A DNA stretch of 64,000 nucleotides from positions 310,001 through 374,000 of the forward strand of contig NZ_LT607755.1 in the NCBI RefSeq assembly GCF_900090275.1, in the 5' to 3' direction. Positions within the stretch are counted from its first letter, which is position 1. Every line of letters starts with the position of its first letter. The position numbers were made by a program, and so were the translations under genes. The DNA is from Micromonospora zamorensis (GTDB lineage: Bacteria; Actinomycetota; Actinomycetes; Mycobacteriales; Micromonosporaceae). Below the pieces are notes generated by a model. It was given only the letters and a program-made list of their open reading frames with translations. It had not been told where the DNA came from and did no database searches. Below, piece by piece: positions 24,205 to 31,665 of this stretch.

Positions 24205-25170
24205 TCACCCGGTCGTGTCGAAGAGCACAGGCCAGGGCCGTGCCGCCGGCGGCGAGGTTCCGGCCGGCGCGGGCGGCGCGGGCTCGGCGTCGGCCAGCAC
24301 CTCGGCGGCGAGCTGCCCGAACATCGACGCCGCCGGGTGCGCCGACCGGTCCGGCCAGGCCGCCGACGTCCGCTTGGCCAGCGGCGCGCCGGCGATCGGT
24401 CGCCAGGCGACGCGGGGTTCCCGTCGCGCCACCGTCGCCGGTTCCACGGCCACACCGCCGCCGGCCAGCACCAGGCCGAAGAGGAACTCCGGGTTGCGGG
24501 CGGGGCGCACCCGGGCAGGTCGCCAACCCTGCTGCCGGCACACCGCCAGCAGGTGGTCGTGCCAGCCGGGAGCGGTAGCCCGGGGCGCGGCCACCAGATC
24601 CAGACCGGCCAGCGACGCGAGTGCCACCTCCCGGTCGCGGGCCAGCGGCGAGGTGCGGGGCAGCAACACCCCCAGGGGTACGTCCACCGGGGCGCCGAAG
24701 CGCAGCCCGTCCGCCGCCACCGGGTGGTGCACGAGCCCCACGTCGAGGGTCCGCTCGGCGAGCATCCGCACCTGCTCGGCGGTCGTCAGCTCGTGCAGCT
24801 CCACGTCCAGGCCGGCTGCCCGGGTGGTGAGCCCGTCCAGCAGCGCGCGCAGCGTCACCGCGGGCGTCTCCGGTGGCACCCCGGCCCGGAGTACGCCCAG
24901 CTCACCGGCCCGGACCTGCCCCATCAGGTTGCGGAGCCGACCCTCGCCGGCGAGCAGGTCCTCCGCCTCGCCGAGCAGCAGCTCGCCGGCGGTGGTGAGG
25001 CGTACCTGGCGGCGGGACCGGTCGAACAACTCGACGGTCAGCTCCCGTTCCAGCCGCTGGATGGACTGGCTCAGGGGCGGCTGGGCCATCCCGAGCAGCT
25101 CCGCGGCCCGCCCGAAGTGCAGCTCGTGCGCGACCACCACGAAGTGCCGCAGGTGCCGGAGCAGATCCAC
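24205..25170 (-). CDS. LysR-family transcriptional regulator
   Basis: 321 residues. The N-terminal winged HTH (HLRHFVVVAHELHFGRAAELL, in part HFGRAAELLGMAQPPLSQSI, then LERELTVELFDRS) is typical of LysR proteins; the rest is the periplasmic-binding-protein-like effector domain (LDVGLVHHPV, LGVLLPRTSPLA, LAGGGVAVEPATV). The C-terminal 30 residues are Ala/Pro-rich. It is divergent from a class A beta-lactamase-like gene with a perfect 24-bp palindrome between the two starts, the classical arrangement for LysR control of the neighbour. Confidence 0.9.
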   Translation of the reverse strand: MDLLRHLRHFVVVAHELHFGRAAELLGMAQPPLSQSIQRLERELTVELFDRSRRQVRLTTAGELLLGEAEDLLAGEGRLRNLMGQVRAGELGVLRAGVPPETPAVTLRALLDGLTTRAAGLDVELHELTTAEQVRMLAERTLDVGLVHHPVAADGLRFGAPVDVPLGVLLPRTSPLARDREVALASLAGLDLVAAPRATAPGWHDHLLAVCRQQGWRPARVRPARNPEFLFGLVLAGGGVAVEPATVARREPRVAWRPIAGAPLAKRTSAAWPDRSAHPAASMFGQLAAEVLADAEPAPPAPAGTSPPAARPWPVLFDTTG

Positions 25171-25177
25171 GGCCGGA

Positions 25178-25201
25178 CCCTACGCCAGCGCTGGCGTAGG
25201 G
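25178..25201. promoter_or_regulatory. Perfect 24-bp palindrome, candidate LysR operator
   Basis: CCCTACGCCAGC followed immediately by its exact reverse complement lies 8 bases upstream of the LysR start codon and 21 bases upstream of the divergent hydrolase start. It carries the T...A dyad ends typical of LysR sites (TACGCC...GGCGTA), although the spacing is wider than the standard T-N11-A. Autoregulation plus control of the hydrolase is the likely role. Confidence 0.65.
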
Positions 25202-25209
25202 CCGCTGGA

Positions 25210-25215
25210 TACCGT
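25210..25215 (+). promoter_or_regulatory. Candidate -10 box of a leaderless promoter
   Basis: TACCGT lies exactly 6 bases before the GTG start of the beta-lactamase-like gene. There is no ribosome binding site. The same TANNNT-N6-start layout occurs at 34110, 38281, 46384 and 53857. Confidence 0.5.
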
Positions 25216-25221
25216 GCTGGC

Positions 25222-26136
25222 GTGGACGTCAGCGCGCGTATCGAGGCCATCTTCGCCGCCGTGGGGGTGACGGCCAGCCTGCACGTGGTGGACGTGGACG
25301 CCACCGACGCGACCCCCGGCGGCACCGCCGACGGCGTTCCGGAGATCGGGGTGCGGGCCGACGACCAGGTGGTGATCGCCTCGATCTTCAAGGTCCTGCT
25401 GGTGCTGGAGTTCGCCCGGCAGGTCGAGGCCGGTCAACTGGACCCGACCGAACGGGTCCTGGTCACCGCCGACGACCGGCTCGGTGGGTGGGGTCTGGCC
25501 GGCTGCACCGACGACGCCGAGGTGTCGCTGCGCGACCTCGCGTACTTCGCCATGTCGGTCACCGACAACACCGCCGCCGACCTGCTGCTGCGCAGGGTCG
25601 GCCCGGACCTGCTGCCGATGCTCGCCGCCGAGCTGGGGCTGAGCCGTACCCGCGTCCTCGGCGGCCCTCGGGACCTGGTCGAGTTGATGCTCGCCGACGT
25701 GGGCGCACGCACGGAGGCGGAGTTCGCCCGGATCTTCCCCACGTTGCCGGAGGAACGGGTCCGGGCGATGCGGGTCTTCGACCCCGAGCACACCACCTCC
25801 AGCACCGCCCGGGAGATCACCCGGTTGCTCACGCTGATCTGGCGGGACGAGGCCGGGTCGCCTGCCGCCTGCGCGATGGTCCGCACCTGGATGGCCCGGC
25901 AGATCTTCTGGACCCGGCTGGCCGCCGGGTTCCCGCCGGGCGTCCGGGTCTCCGGAAAGACCGGCACCCTGCCCGGTCTGCACCTGGAGGCCGGGGTTGC
26001 CGAATATCCCGACGGCGGCCGGTACGCGATCGCCGTCTTCGCCCGTGCCGACCGGTTGGCCTCGCGGCGGATCGACGTGGACCTGGCGATGGGGGAGGCC
26101 GCCCGGACGGCAGTCGAGGCGCTGCGCGGCGACTGA
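25222..26136 (+). CDS. Class A beta-lactamase-like serine hydrolase
   Basis: 304 residues from GTG at 25222, the first start after the LysR operator; the open frame further upstream is antisense to the LysR gene. Serine beta-lactamase/DD-peptidase motifs: SIFK (S54-xx-K57), TDN (114-116, in place of the SDN loop) and KTGT (246-249). The Glu of the omega loop is not apparent, and there is no signal peptide, so a cytosolic esterase or peptidase-like activity is as likely as true beta-lactamase activity. The context suggests LysR-controlled expression. Confidence 0.8.
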   Translation: MDVSARIEAIFAAVGVTASLHVVDVDATDATPGGTADGVPEIGVRADDQVVIASIFKVLLVLEFARQVEAGQLDPTERVLVTADDRLGGWGLAGCTDDAEVSLRDLAYFAMSVTDNTAADLLLRRVGPDLLPMLAAELGLSRTRVLGGPRDLVELMLADVGARTEAEFARIFPTLPEERVRAMRVFDPEHTTSSTAREITRLLTLIWRDEAGSPAACAMVRTWMARQIFWTRLAAGFPPGVRVSGKTGTLPGLHLEAGVAEYPDGGRYAIAVFARADRLASRRIDVDLAMGEAARTAVEALRGD

Positions 26137-26290
26137 TTCCGCACCCGCCGCAGCCTCGGCGTGCCGCACCTGAGCTGGCCCGATATCCGCTGACGTATCG
26201 GAGCCGGTCGTCTTCGATCTTGGACCGGAGCCCGGTGGCGCTGGTTGGCTCGTGGTCGACCAACCGCCCGACCACGGGGAGTAGAGCCGC

Positions 26291-27268
26291 ATGCCCAGTC
26301 TCGACCGCCGACGTTTCCTGCGCGACACCGCCGCCACCACCGCCCTGGTGACCACCGGCGGGCTCGCCGCCGGCGCCGCCACCCCGGTCCACGCCGCGAC
26401 GCCGGCCGCCGCACCCACCCCGACCGCCCGCCGCAGGGGCGCGGTCAGCTTCCGCTGGTGGGGTACAGCCGGCTGGCGCGTCGACATCGCTGACCGCACC
26501 GTTCTCGTCGACCCGTTCCTCAGCCGGATCGACACCGGGCTGTTCACCGGCGCGTTCAGGACCGACACCCCGTTGACAGTGCGCGCCGACGCGATCGACC
26601 CGCGCGTCGAGAAGGCCACGACGGTGCTGGTCACGCACACCCACTGGGACCACTTCATGGACGTGCCCCACATCGCCAAGCGCACCGGCGCGCGGGTGTT
26701 CGGCACGCTGACCGCGTACCACCTGGGGTTGGCCTACGGGGTGCCGTCGACGCAGCTCAGCCCGGTCAAGGGTGGGGAGGTGCTGGACTTCGGGGACCAC
26801 ACCGTCGAGGTCGTCGGCTCGCTGCACAGCCGCAACCCGTCGTACTCCCTGGCCTTTCCGGGGGTGCGGGTGAGCCAGCCCGCGCAGCCGGCGACCATCG
26901 CGGACCTGCCGGAGGGCGACACGCTGGGCTACCTGCTGCGGGTCGACGGCGGCCCGTCGGTGTACTTCACCGGGGCCAGCGACGTCGCCGAGCGGAACCT
27001 CACCGGCCTGTCGCCCGACGTGGCGATGGTGGCCCTGCAGAACGCCACCACCACCGGCGACTACCTGCCGCGTCTGCTGGCCGGCCTCGACTACCCGAAG
27101 GTCGTGGTGCCGGTGCACTTCGACAACTTCGAGACGGCGCTTCAGAACCCGCCGCCGGTCGCCCCGACCGACCGCACCCGGTTGAACGACATGATCGCGG
27201 CCGTGCGCCGGATCTCGCCGCGCAGCCGGGTGCTGGTGCCCGAGTACGAGACCGCGTACCACTTCTGA
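26291..27268 (+). CDS. Tat-exported MBL-fold metallo-hydrolase (UlaG/RomA-like)
   Basis: 325 residues. The N-terminus has a twin-arginine signal (DRRRFLRDTAATTALVTTGG; cleavage near HAA at about 37). The mature part begins with FRWWGTAGWRVDI and contains the zinc site HTHWDHF (about 116-122), a distant His in GSLHSRNPS and VYFTGASDVAE, and the final VPVHFDNF, which match the UlaG-like/N-acyl-phosphatidylethanolamine phospholipase branch of metallo-beta-lactamase folds. It is expected to fold with metals in the cytoplasm and act outside the membrane. The substrate is unknown. A GGGGAG lies 15 bases before the ATG. Confidence 0.85.
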   Translation: MPSLDRRRFLRDTAATTALVTTGGLAAGAATPVHAATPAAAPTPTARRRGAVSFRWWGTAGWRVDIADRTVLVDPFLSRIDTGLFTGAFRTDTPLTVRADAIDPRVEKATTVLVTHTHWDHFMDVPHIAKRTGARVFGTLTAYHLGLAYGVPSTQLSPVKGGEVLDFGDHTVEVVGSLHSRNPSYSLAFPGVRVSQPAQPATIADLPEGDTLGYLLRVDGGPSVYFTGASDVAERNLTGLSPDVAMVALQNATTTGDYLPRLLAGLDYPKVVVPVHFDNFETALQNPPPVAPTDRTRLNDMIAAVRRISPRSRVLVPEYETAYHF

Positions 27269-27273
27269 CCGGT

Positions 27274-27316
27274 CCGGGTGGGCGGTCGCGGCCTGGCCGT
27301 CGCGACCCCCACCCGG
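27274..27316. terminator. Bidirectional hairpin terminator
   Basis: Arms 27274-27290 and 27301-27316 pair over 16 positions with a single bulged C and a 10-base loop. The hairpin fills the space between the stop of the metallo-hydrolase and the stop of the convergent oxidoreductase. Confidence 0.75.
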
Positions 27317-28267
27317 TCAGCCGGCCAGCGCGGGATCGACGACCAGGACGGTCTTGCCGACCGCACCACCGGCCTCCATGGCCCGATGCACGTCGGCGGC
27401 CTCGGCCAGCGGCCGGGTCGCCGTGACGCTGACCCGCAGCGCGCCGGCGTCGACCATGGCGGCCAACCCGGCCAGCCCGACGTGATCCGGCTCCACGATG
27501 ATCGGCAGCACCCGGATGCCCCGCCTGGCCGCCGGTCCGGTCGGGTCCGGCTCACCGCGCGGCACCGGGATCAGCAACCCGCCGCGGCCAAGCACATCCA
27601 ACGAACGCACCCGGGTGTCCCCGCCGACCAGGTCGACCACCACGTCGACCTGGTCGACGGCGTCCTCGAAGCGGATGGTGGTGTAGTCGACTGTCTCGTC
27701 CGCGCCCAACTCGCGCAGGAACGCGTGCCGCTCGGTGCGAGCCGTGCCGATGACGTACGCGCCCCGGGCCTTCGCGATCTGCACGGCGAGGTGACCGACG
27801 CCGCCGGCCGCGGCGTGGATGAGCACCCGCTGGCCCGGCTGCACGTCGGCGGCCTCGACGAGCTGCCAGGCCGTCAGCCCGACCAGCGGCAGGGCGGCGG
27901 CCGGGACGTGCCCGACCGTGGCCGGCTTCCGGGCCAGCTGCCGGGACGGCACGCTGATGTACTCGGCGTACGTGCCCGCGCGGCGGGGAAAGAACGCCAG
28001 GCCGTAGACCTCGTCGCCGGGGCGGAACCTGGTCACCCCGTACCCGGTCTCAGCCACCACCCCGGACAGGTCCCAGCCGGGGATGAACGGCGGCGGCCCG
28101 ACGACCGGGGCGAACCCGCCCCCGGAGCGGGTCTTGCCGTCGATCGGGTTGACGCCCGCGGCGACGATGCGGACGAGCACCTCCGTCGGGATCGGCTCCG
28201 GGTCGGGCACCTCGGTGAGACGGAGCACCTCCGGCCCGCCGTAGCGGTCCTGCTGGATTGCGCGCAT
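27317..28267 (-). CDS. NADPH:quinone oxidoreductase-like MDR protein
   Basis: 316 residues. Medium-chain dehydrogenase/reductase with GroES-like start (YGGPEVLRLTEVPDPEP, then VRIVAAGVNPIDGKTRSG), no catalytic-zinc cysteines, and the Rossmann motif AAAGGVGHLAVQIAKARGA (about 143-161), followed by VVDLVGGDT. This is the zinc-independent quinone oxidoreductase branch, which reduces quinones or alpha,beta-unsaturated ketones with NADPH in the cytosol. GGGAGG abuts the ATG. Confidence 0.88.
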   Translation of the reverse strand: MRAIQQDRYGGPEVLRLTEVPDPEPIPTEVLVRIVAAGVNPIDGKTRSGGGFAPVVGPPPFIPGWDLSGVVAETGYGVTRFRPGDEVYGLAFFPRRAGTYAEYISVPSRQLARKPATVGHVPAAALPLVGLTAWQLVEAADVQPGQRVLIHAAAGGVGHLAVQIAKARGAYVIGTARTERHAFLRELGADETVDYTTIRFEDAVDQVDVVVDLVGGDTRVRSLDVLGRGGLLIPVPRGEPDPTGPAARRGIRVLPIIVEPDHVGLAGLAAMVDAGALRVSVTATRPLAEAADVHRAMEAGGAVGKTVLVVDPALAG

Positions 28268-28337
28268 CCTCCCAGACTGCCTGCCGAACCCGCCGGTGGC
28301 GGCTCTTTCACCCGACCCGCGGACAGACGCGCCGGGG

Positions 28338-28877
28338 TCAGGCGGCGGTCATCTCCGCCAGGGCCCGCACCGACTTCCAGTTGCGGCTGGTCGACACCAC
28401 GCCGAGCTTCTTCTCCAGGTACGCGTTGGTGAACTTTGACCGCCCGTAACCGCCGTCGACGAAGTGCAGGAAGACCTCCCGGCCGGTCACCGTGAACGAC
28501 ACGTTCTCCCCACCGGGCACGGTCAGCGCGTCCACCGTGGACTTCTTCGGCGGGGTGGCGAGGAAGGCCACCAGCAGCCTCGTCGGGTCGTCCTCCCGGT
28601 CGGCGTACGGGTTGCCGCCGGCCACCGCCGCCAGTTCCCGGCCACTGCGCACCAGCACCGGCACCGTCAACGCCAGCTCGTCGGCGAGGGCCCGCTCGAT
28701 GCCGGCAGCCAGCTTCTCCGCGTCGCGCACGGTGCTGCCGAAGGCCACGTTGCCGCTCTGCAGGTACGTCTTGACGTCCTCGTGCCCGAGGCCGGTGACG
28801 ATCCGACGCAGGTCGGCCATCGCCAGCCTGGTGGTGCCGACGTTGACCCCGCGCAGCAGGGCGACGTACCGGGTCAT
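28338..28877 (-). CDS. DUF1697 family protein
   Basis: 179 residues. The family signature RYVALLRGVNVGTTRLAMADLR (in part ALLRGVNVG), VKTYLQSGNVAF, and FLATPP is present in order, together with the late KFTNAYLEKKLGVVSTSRNW. DUF1697 proteins are small cytosolic alpha/beta proteins of unknown biochemical activity, widespread in actinobacteria. A strong AGGAGGAG site precedes the ATG. It follows the coding strand of the quinone oxidoreductase neighbours but its own regulation is not evident. Confidence 0.85.
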   Translation of the reverse strand: MTRYVALLRGVNVGTTRLAMADLRRIVTGLGHEDVKTYLQSGNVAFGSTVRDAEKLAAGIERALADELALTVPVLVRSGRELAAVAGGNPYADREDDPTRLLVAFLATPPKKSTVDALTVPGGENVSFTVTGREVFLHFVDGGYGRSKFTNAYLEKKLGVVSTSRNWKSVRALAEMTAA

Positions 28878-28908
28878 GGCTCCTCCTGGGGGTTCGCGGC
28901 CGACCGGC

Positions 28909-29577
28909 TCAGCGTAGGCCGCCCGGTCCCACCAGTCCCGTTTCGTACGCGACGATGACCAGTTGCGCCCGGTCGCGTACGGCCAGCTTGGTCAGCAGCC
29001 GCCCGACGTGCGTCTTGACGGTGGCCTGGCTGAGGTTGAGGTGCGTGGCCAGCTCCGCGTTGGACAGGCCCCGGGCGATCAGCGCGAGCACCTCCCGTTC
29101 CCGCTCGGTCACCCCGTCGAGCTGCCGGGGCAGCGGCCGGGTCGGCTCCGGCTGCCGGGCGAACTCGTCGATCAGCCTGCGGGTCACCGTCGGCGCGAGC
29201 AGCCCCTCACCGGCGGCGACCACCCGGATCCCGGTCAGCAGGTCCGCCGGTGGGGTGTCCTTGAGCAGGAAGCCGCTGGCTCCGGCGCGCAACGCCCCGT
29301 AGACGTACTCGTCCAGGTCGAACGTGGTCAGAATGATGACCCGGGTGCCGGCCGTCGCCGGGTCGGCGCAGATCCGCCGGGTCGCCTCGATGCCGTCCAT
29401 CTCCGGCATCCGGACGTCCATCAGCACCACGTCCGGACGGTACCGTTCGGTCAACGCGACGGCTTCCACACCGGTGCCCGCCTCGCCGACAGTCGTGCAG
29501 TCCCCGGCGAGATCCACCAGCAGCCGGAAGCTGCCGCGCAGCAGCGCCTGGTCGTCGGCGATCAGCACCCGGATCAC
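28909..29577 (-). CDS. NarL/FixJ-type response regulator
   Basis: 222 residues. Receiver domain with D8-D9, phosphoacceptor D54 in VVLMDVRMPEMDG, T84/T85 and K106; LuxR-type HTH near 150-205 (VTEREREVLALIARGLSNAELA, in part LSNAELATHLNLSQATVKTH). The GTG start overlaps the TGA of the cognate histidine kinase gene (GTGA at 29574-29577). With the adjacent divergent ABC ATPase/FtsX pair it forms a set commonly used for sensing membrane-active compounds. Confidence 0.93.
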   Translation of the reverse strand: MIRVLIADDQALLRGSFRLLVDLAGDCTTVGEAGTGVEAVALTERYRPDVVLMDVRMPEMDGIEATRRICADPATAGTRVIILTTFDLDEYVYGALRAGASGFLLKDTPPADLLTGIRVVAAGEGLLAPTVTRRLIDEFARQPEPTRPLPRQLDGVTEREREVLALIARGLSNAELATHLNLSQATVKTHVGRLLTKLAVRDRAQLVIVAYETGLVGPGGLR

Positions 29578-30785
29578 GTGGCCACCCGGTAGGGCAGGCT
29601 GGCCGTCACCGCGAAGCCGCCATCGGAGCGTGGCCCGGCCCGGAACTCCCCACCGTGCAACGCGACCCGTTCCCGCATGCCGATCAACCCGTGCCCCTCC
29701 CCGCCGATCAGCACCGGACGCCGACCGTCGTCGGTCACCTCCACCCGCACCTCGTCGGGGGTGACGGTCACCGTAGCCCGGCAGGCGGCCGGCGCCGCGT
29801 GCTTCACCACGTTGGTCACCGCCTCCTGCACGATCCGGTACACCGCGAGGCCCACCGACTCCGGGACCGCGCCGGCCGGTTCCTCCCGCCGGACGTCGAG
29901 CCGGACGTCGACACCGCCGATCGCCGCCTGCTTGGCGAGCACGGGCAACTCGTCCAGCCCGGGCGTCGGCGCGTACGGGGTGCCCTCCCGCAGGACGCCG
30001 AGCACCCGACGGACGTCGGTGAGCGCGGTGCGGCCGGTCTCCTCGATCACCCGCAGGGCGGCCCCCGCCTCCCGTGGGTCGGCCTCGGCGACGTGGTTGG
30101 CGACGGCCGCCTTCACCACGATGAGGCTCAGCGTGTGCGCCACCACGTCGTGCAGCTCACGGGCCACCCGCAGTCGTTCCTCGGTGGCGGCCTGACGGAC
30201 CAGTTGGTCACTCTGCCGGCTGGCGAGGGCGCGTCGCTCGCGGAGCAGCCAGCCGATCACCCAGGCGGGCGCGATCATGACGGTGGCGTAGACGACGGCA
30301 CCGGTGCGTGACCACAGATCGCCAGCCGTCAGCACCAGCGCGACGCTCACCAGGGCGAGACAACCGGCGGCACTGAGCAGCGAGCGGCGCGTGGTCGTCG
30401 ACACGGCCACCGTGTAGAAGGACAGACCGATGGCGACCGCCGGCGCGGCAGCGGCGAAGTTGGGGATCACACCGGTGACCAGGGTCGCGGCGGTGCTGCC
30501 GCTGATCACGACGGCGACGGGGATCGGCCACCGTCGCCGGACGGCCAACGGCAGCCCGAGGACCATCCCGACGAGCACGGACACCCAGAGCGGCTCGCGT
30601 ACCCCACCGTGCAGCGGCGACTCCAGCGCCGCGTACGGGCAGAGCAGCCCACCGACCGCCACGGCCAGCACGGCGTCCACGATGTACAGGTCCACCGGTC
30701 GCAGCCGCCGGGTCAGCAGGGGAGCGGTCACCTGCCAGACGGTAGCGGCCAGCCGGGTCGGCCGCGTCCACCCACGGGCGGTCAT
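29574..30785 (-). CDS. Sensor histidine kinase, NarX/DesK-like (HisKA_3)
   Basis: 403 residues from the ATG at 30785. Four to five membrane segments fill residues 35-180 (for example WVSVLVGMVLGLPLAV, AVAIGLSFYTVAV, AVVYATVMIAPAWVIGWLL). The HisKA_3 phosphoacceptor is H212 in VARELHDVVAHTLS; the ATPase domain has the N box IVQEAVTNVVKHA and the G box GHGLIGMRERV. It pairs with the overlapping response regulator. A much longer frame runs open in antisense through the neighbouring ABC genes and is not coding. Confidence 0.92.
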   Translation of the reverse strand: MTARGWTRPTRLAATVWQVTAPLLTRRLRPVDLYIVDAVLAVAVGGLLCPYAALESPLHGGVREPLWVSVLVGMVLGLPLAVRRRWPIPVAVVISGSTAATLVTGVIPNFAAAAPAVAIGLSFYTVAVSTTTRRSLLSAAGCLALVSVALVLTAGDLWSRTGAVVYATVMIAPAWVIGWLLRERRALASRQSDQLVRQAATEERLRVARELHDVVAHTLSLIVVKAAVANHVAEADPREAGAALRVIEETGRTALTDVRRVLGVLREGTPYAPTPGLDELPVLAKQAAIGGVDVRLDVRREEPAGAVPESVGLAVYRIVQEAVTNVVKHAAPAACRATVTVTPDEVRVEVTDDGRRPVLIGGEGHGLIGMRERVALHGGEFRAGPRSDGGFAVTASLPYRVAT

Positions 30786-30900
30786 CCCGCAGGACGACGT
30801 ACTGGCGGTTCCGGGCCCTCGCCTCCACCCGGGGGAGGGCTGGAAAGTGCCCGCGCCGGCACGACGCGCTGCACGCCGCGCACCGGGCACCGTGGCGGTC

Positions 30901-31665
30901 ATGACCACAGACACGGTGACCCTGACGGGGCTGCGCGCGGTGTACGGCACCGGGACCCGGCGGGTGGCGGCGCTCGACGGCGTGACGACCAGCTTCGGGA
31001 GCGGCACCTTCACGGCGGTGATGGGCCCCTCGGGCTCGGGGAAGTCCACCCTGCTGCACTGCGCGGCGGGGCTGGACAGCCCGACCGAGGGGACCGTCAC
31101 GATCGACGGCACCCGCCTCGACGACCTCGGCGAGGACGAGTTGACCCGGCTGCGGCGTGACCGGATCGGGTTCGTGTTCCAGGCGTTCAACCTGGTGTCC
31201 ACGCTGACCGCCGCGCAGAACGTCGAGTTGCCGTTGCGCCTGGCCGGCCGCCGCCCGCCGGCTCGGGACGTCGTCGCCGCGCTCGACGCTGTCGGGTTGG
31301 CCGACCGGGCCGGGCACCGGCCGAGTGAGCTGTCCGGCGGCGAGCAGCAGCGCGTCGCCGTGGCCCGCGCGTTGATCACCCGCCCGGCTGTGGTCTTCGC
31401 CGACGAGCCGACCGGGGCGCTGGACAGCGCGGCGTCCCGACAGGTGCTCCGACTGCTCCGTGGGCTCGTCGACGACCACGGGCAGACCGTCGTGATGGTG
31501 ACCCACGATCCCGCCGCCGCCGCGTACGCCGATCGGGTCCTGCTGCTCGCCGACGGCCGCGTCGTCGACGAGCTGGAGGGCGGGATCACCGCGGCGGTGG
31601 TCGCCGCCCGGATCGCCGAACGGGAGACGGCTCCTGCGGAGACGGCCGCGGGGCCGTCGTGGTGA
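30901..31665 (+). CDS. ABC transporter ATP-binding protein, MacB/LolD-like
   Basis: 254 residues. Walker A MGPSGSGKST (about 41-50), Q-loop VFQAFNLVSTLTA, signature LSGGEQQRVAVARAL, Walker B VVFADEPTGALDS and the H-loop VTHDPAAA match the MacB/LolD/FtsE group that couples to FtsX-like permeases and drives mechanotransmission rather than ordinary import. The last four bases (GTGA) overlap the start of the FtsX-like permease. The two-component system divergent from it probably regulates the pair. Confidence 0.93.
   Translation: MTTDTVTLTGLRAVYGTGTRRVAALDGVTTSFGSGTFTAVMGPSGSGKSTLLHCAAGLDSPTEGTVTIDGTRLDDLGEDELTRLRRDRIGFVFQAFNLVSTLTAAQNVELPLRLAGRRPPARDVVAALDAVGLADRAGHRPSELSGGEQQRVAVARALITRPAVVFADEPTGALDSAASRQVLRLLRGLVDDHGQTVVMVTHDPAAAAYADRVLLLADGRVVDELEGGITAAVVAARIAERETAPAETAAGPSW

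Noticed and set aside
24337..25221. Upstream part of the beta-lactamase-like frame
   Set aside because: It is antisense to the LysR gene and crosses the operator palindrome; the first plausible start is GTG at 25222.
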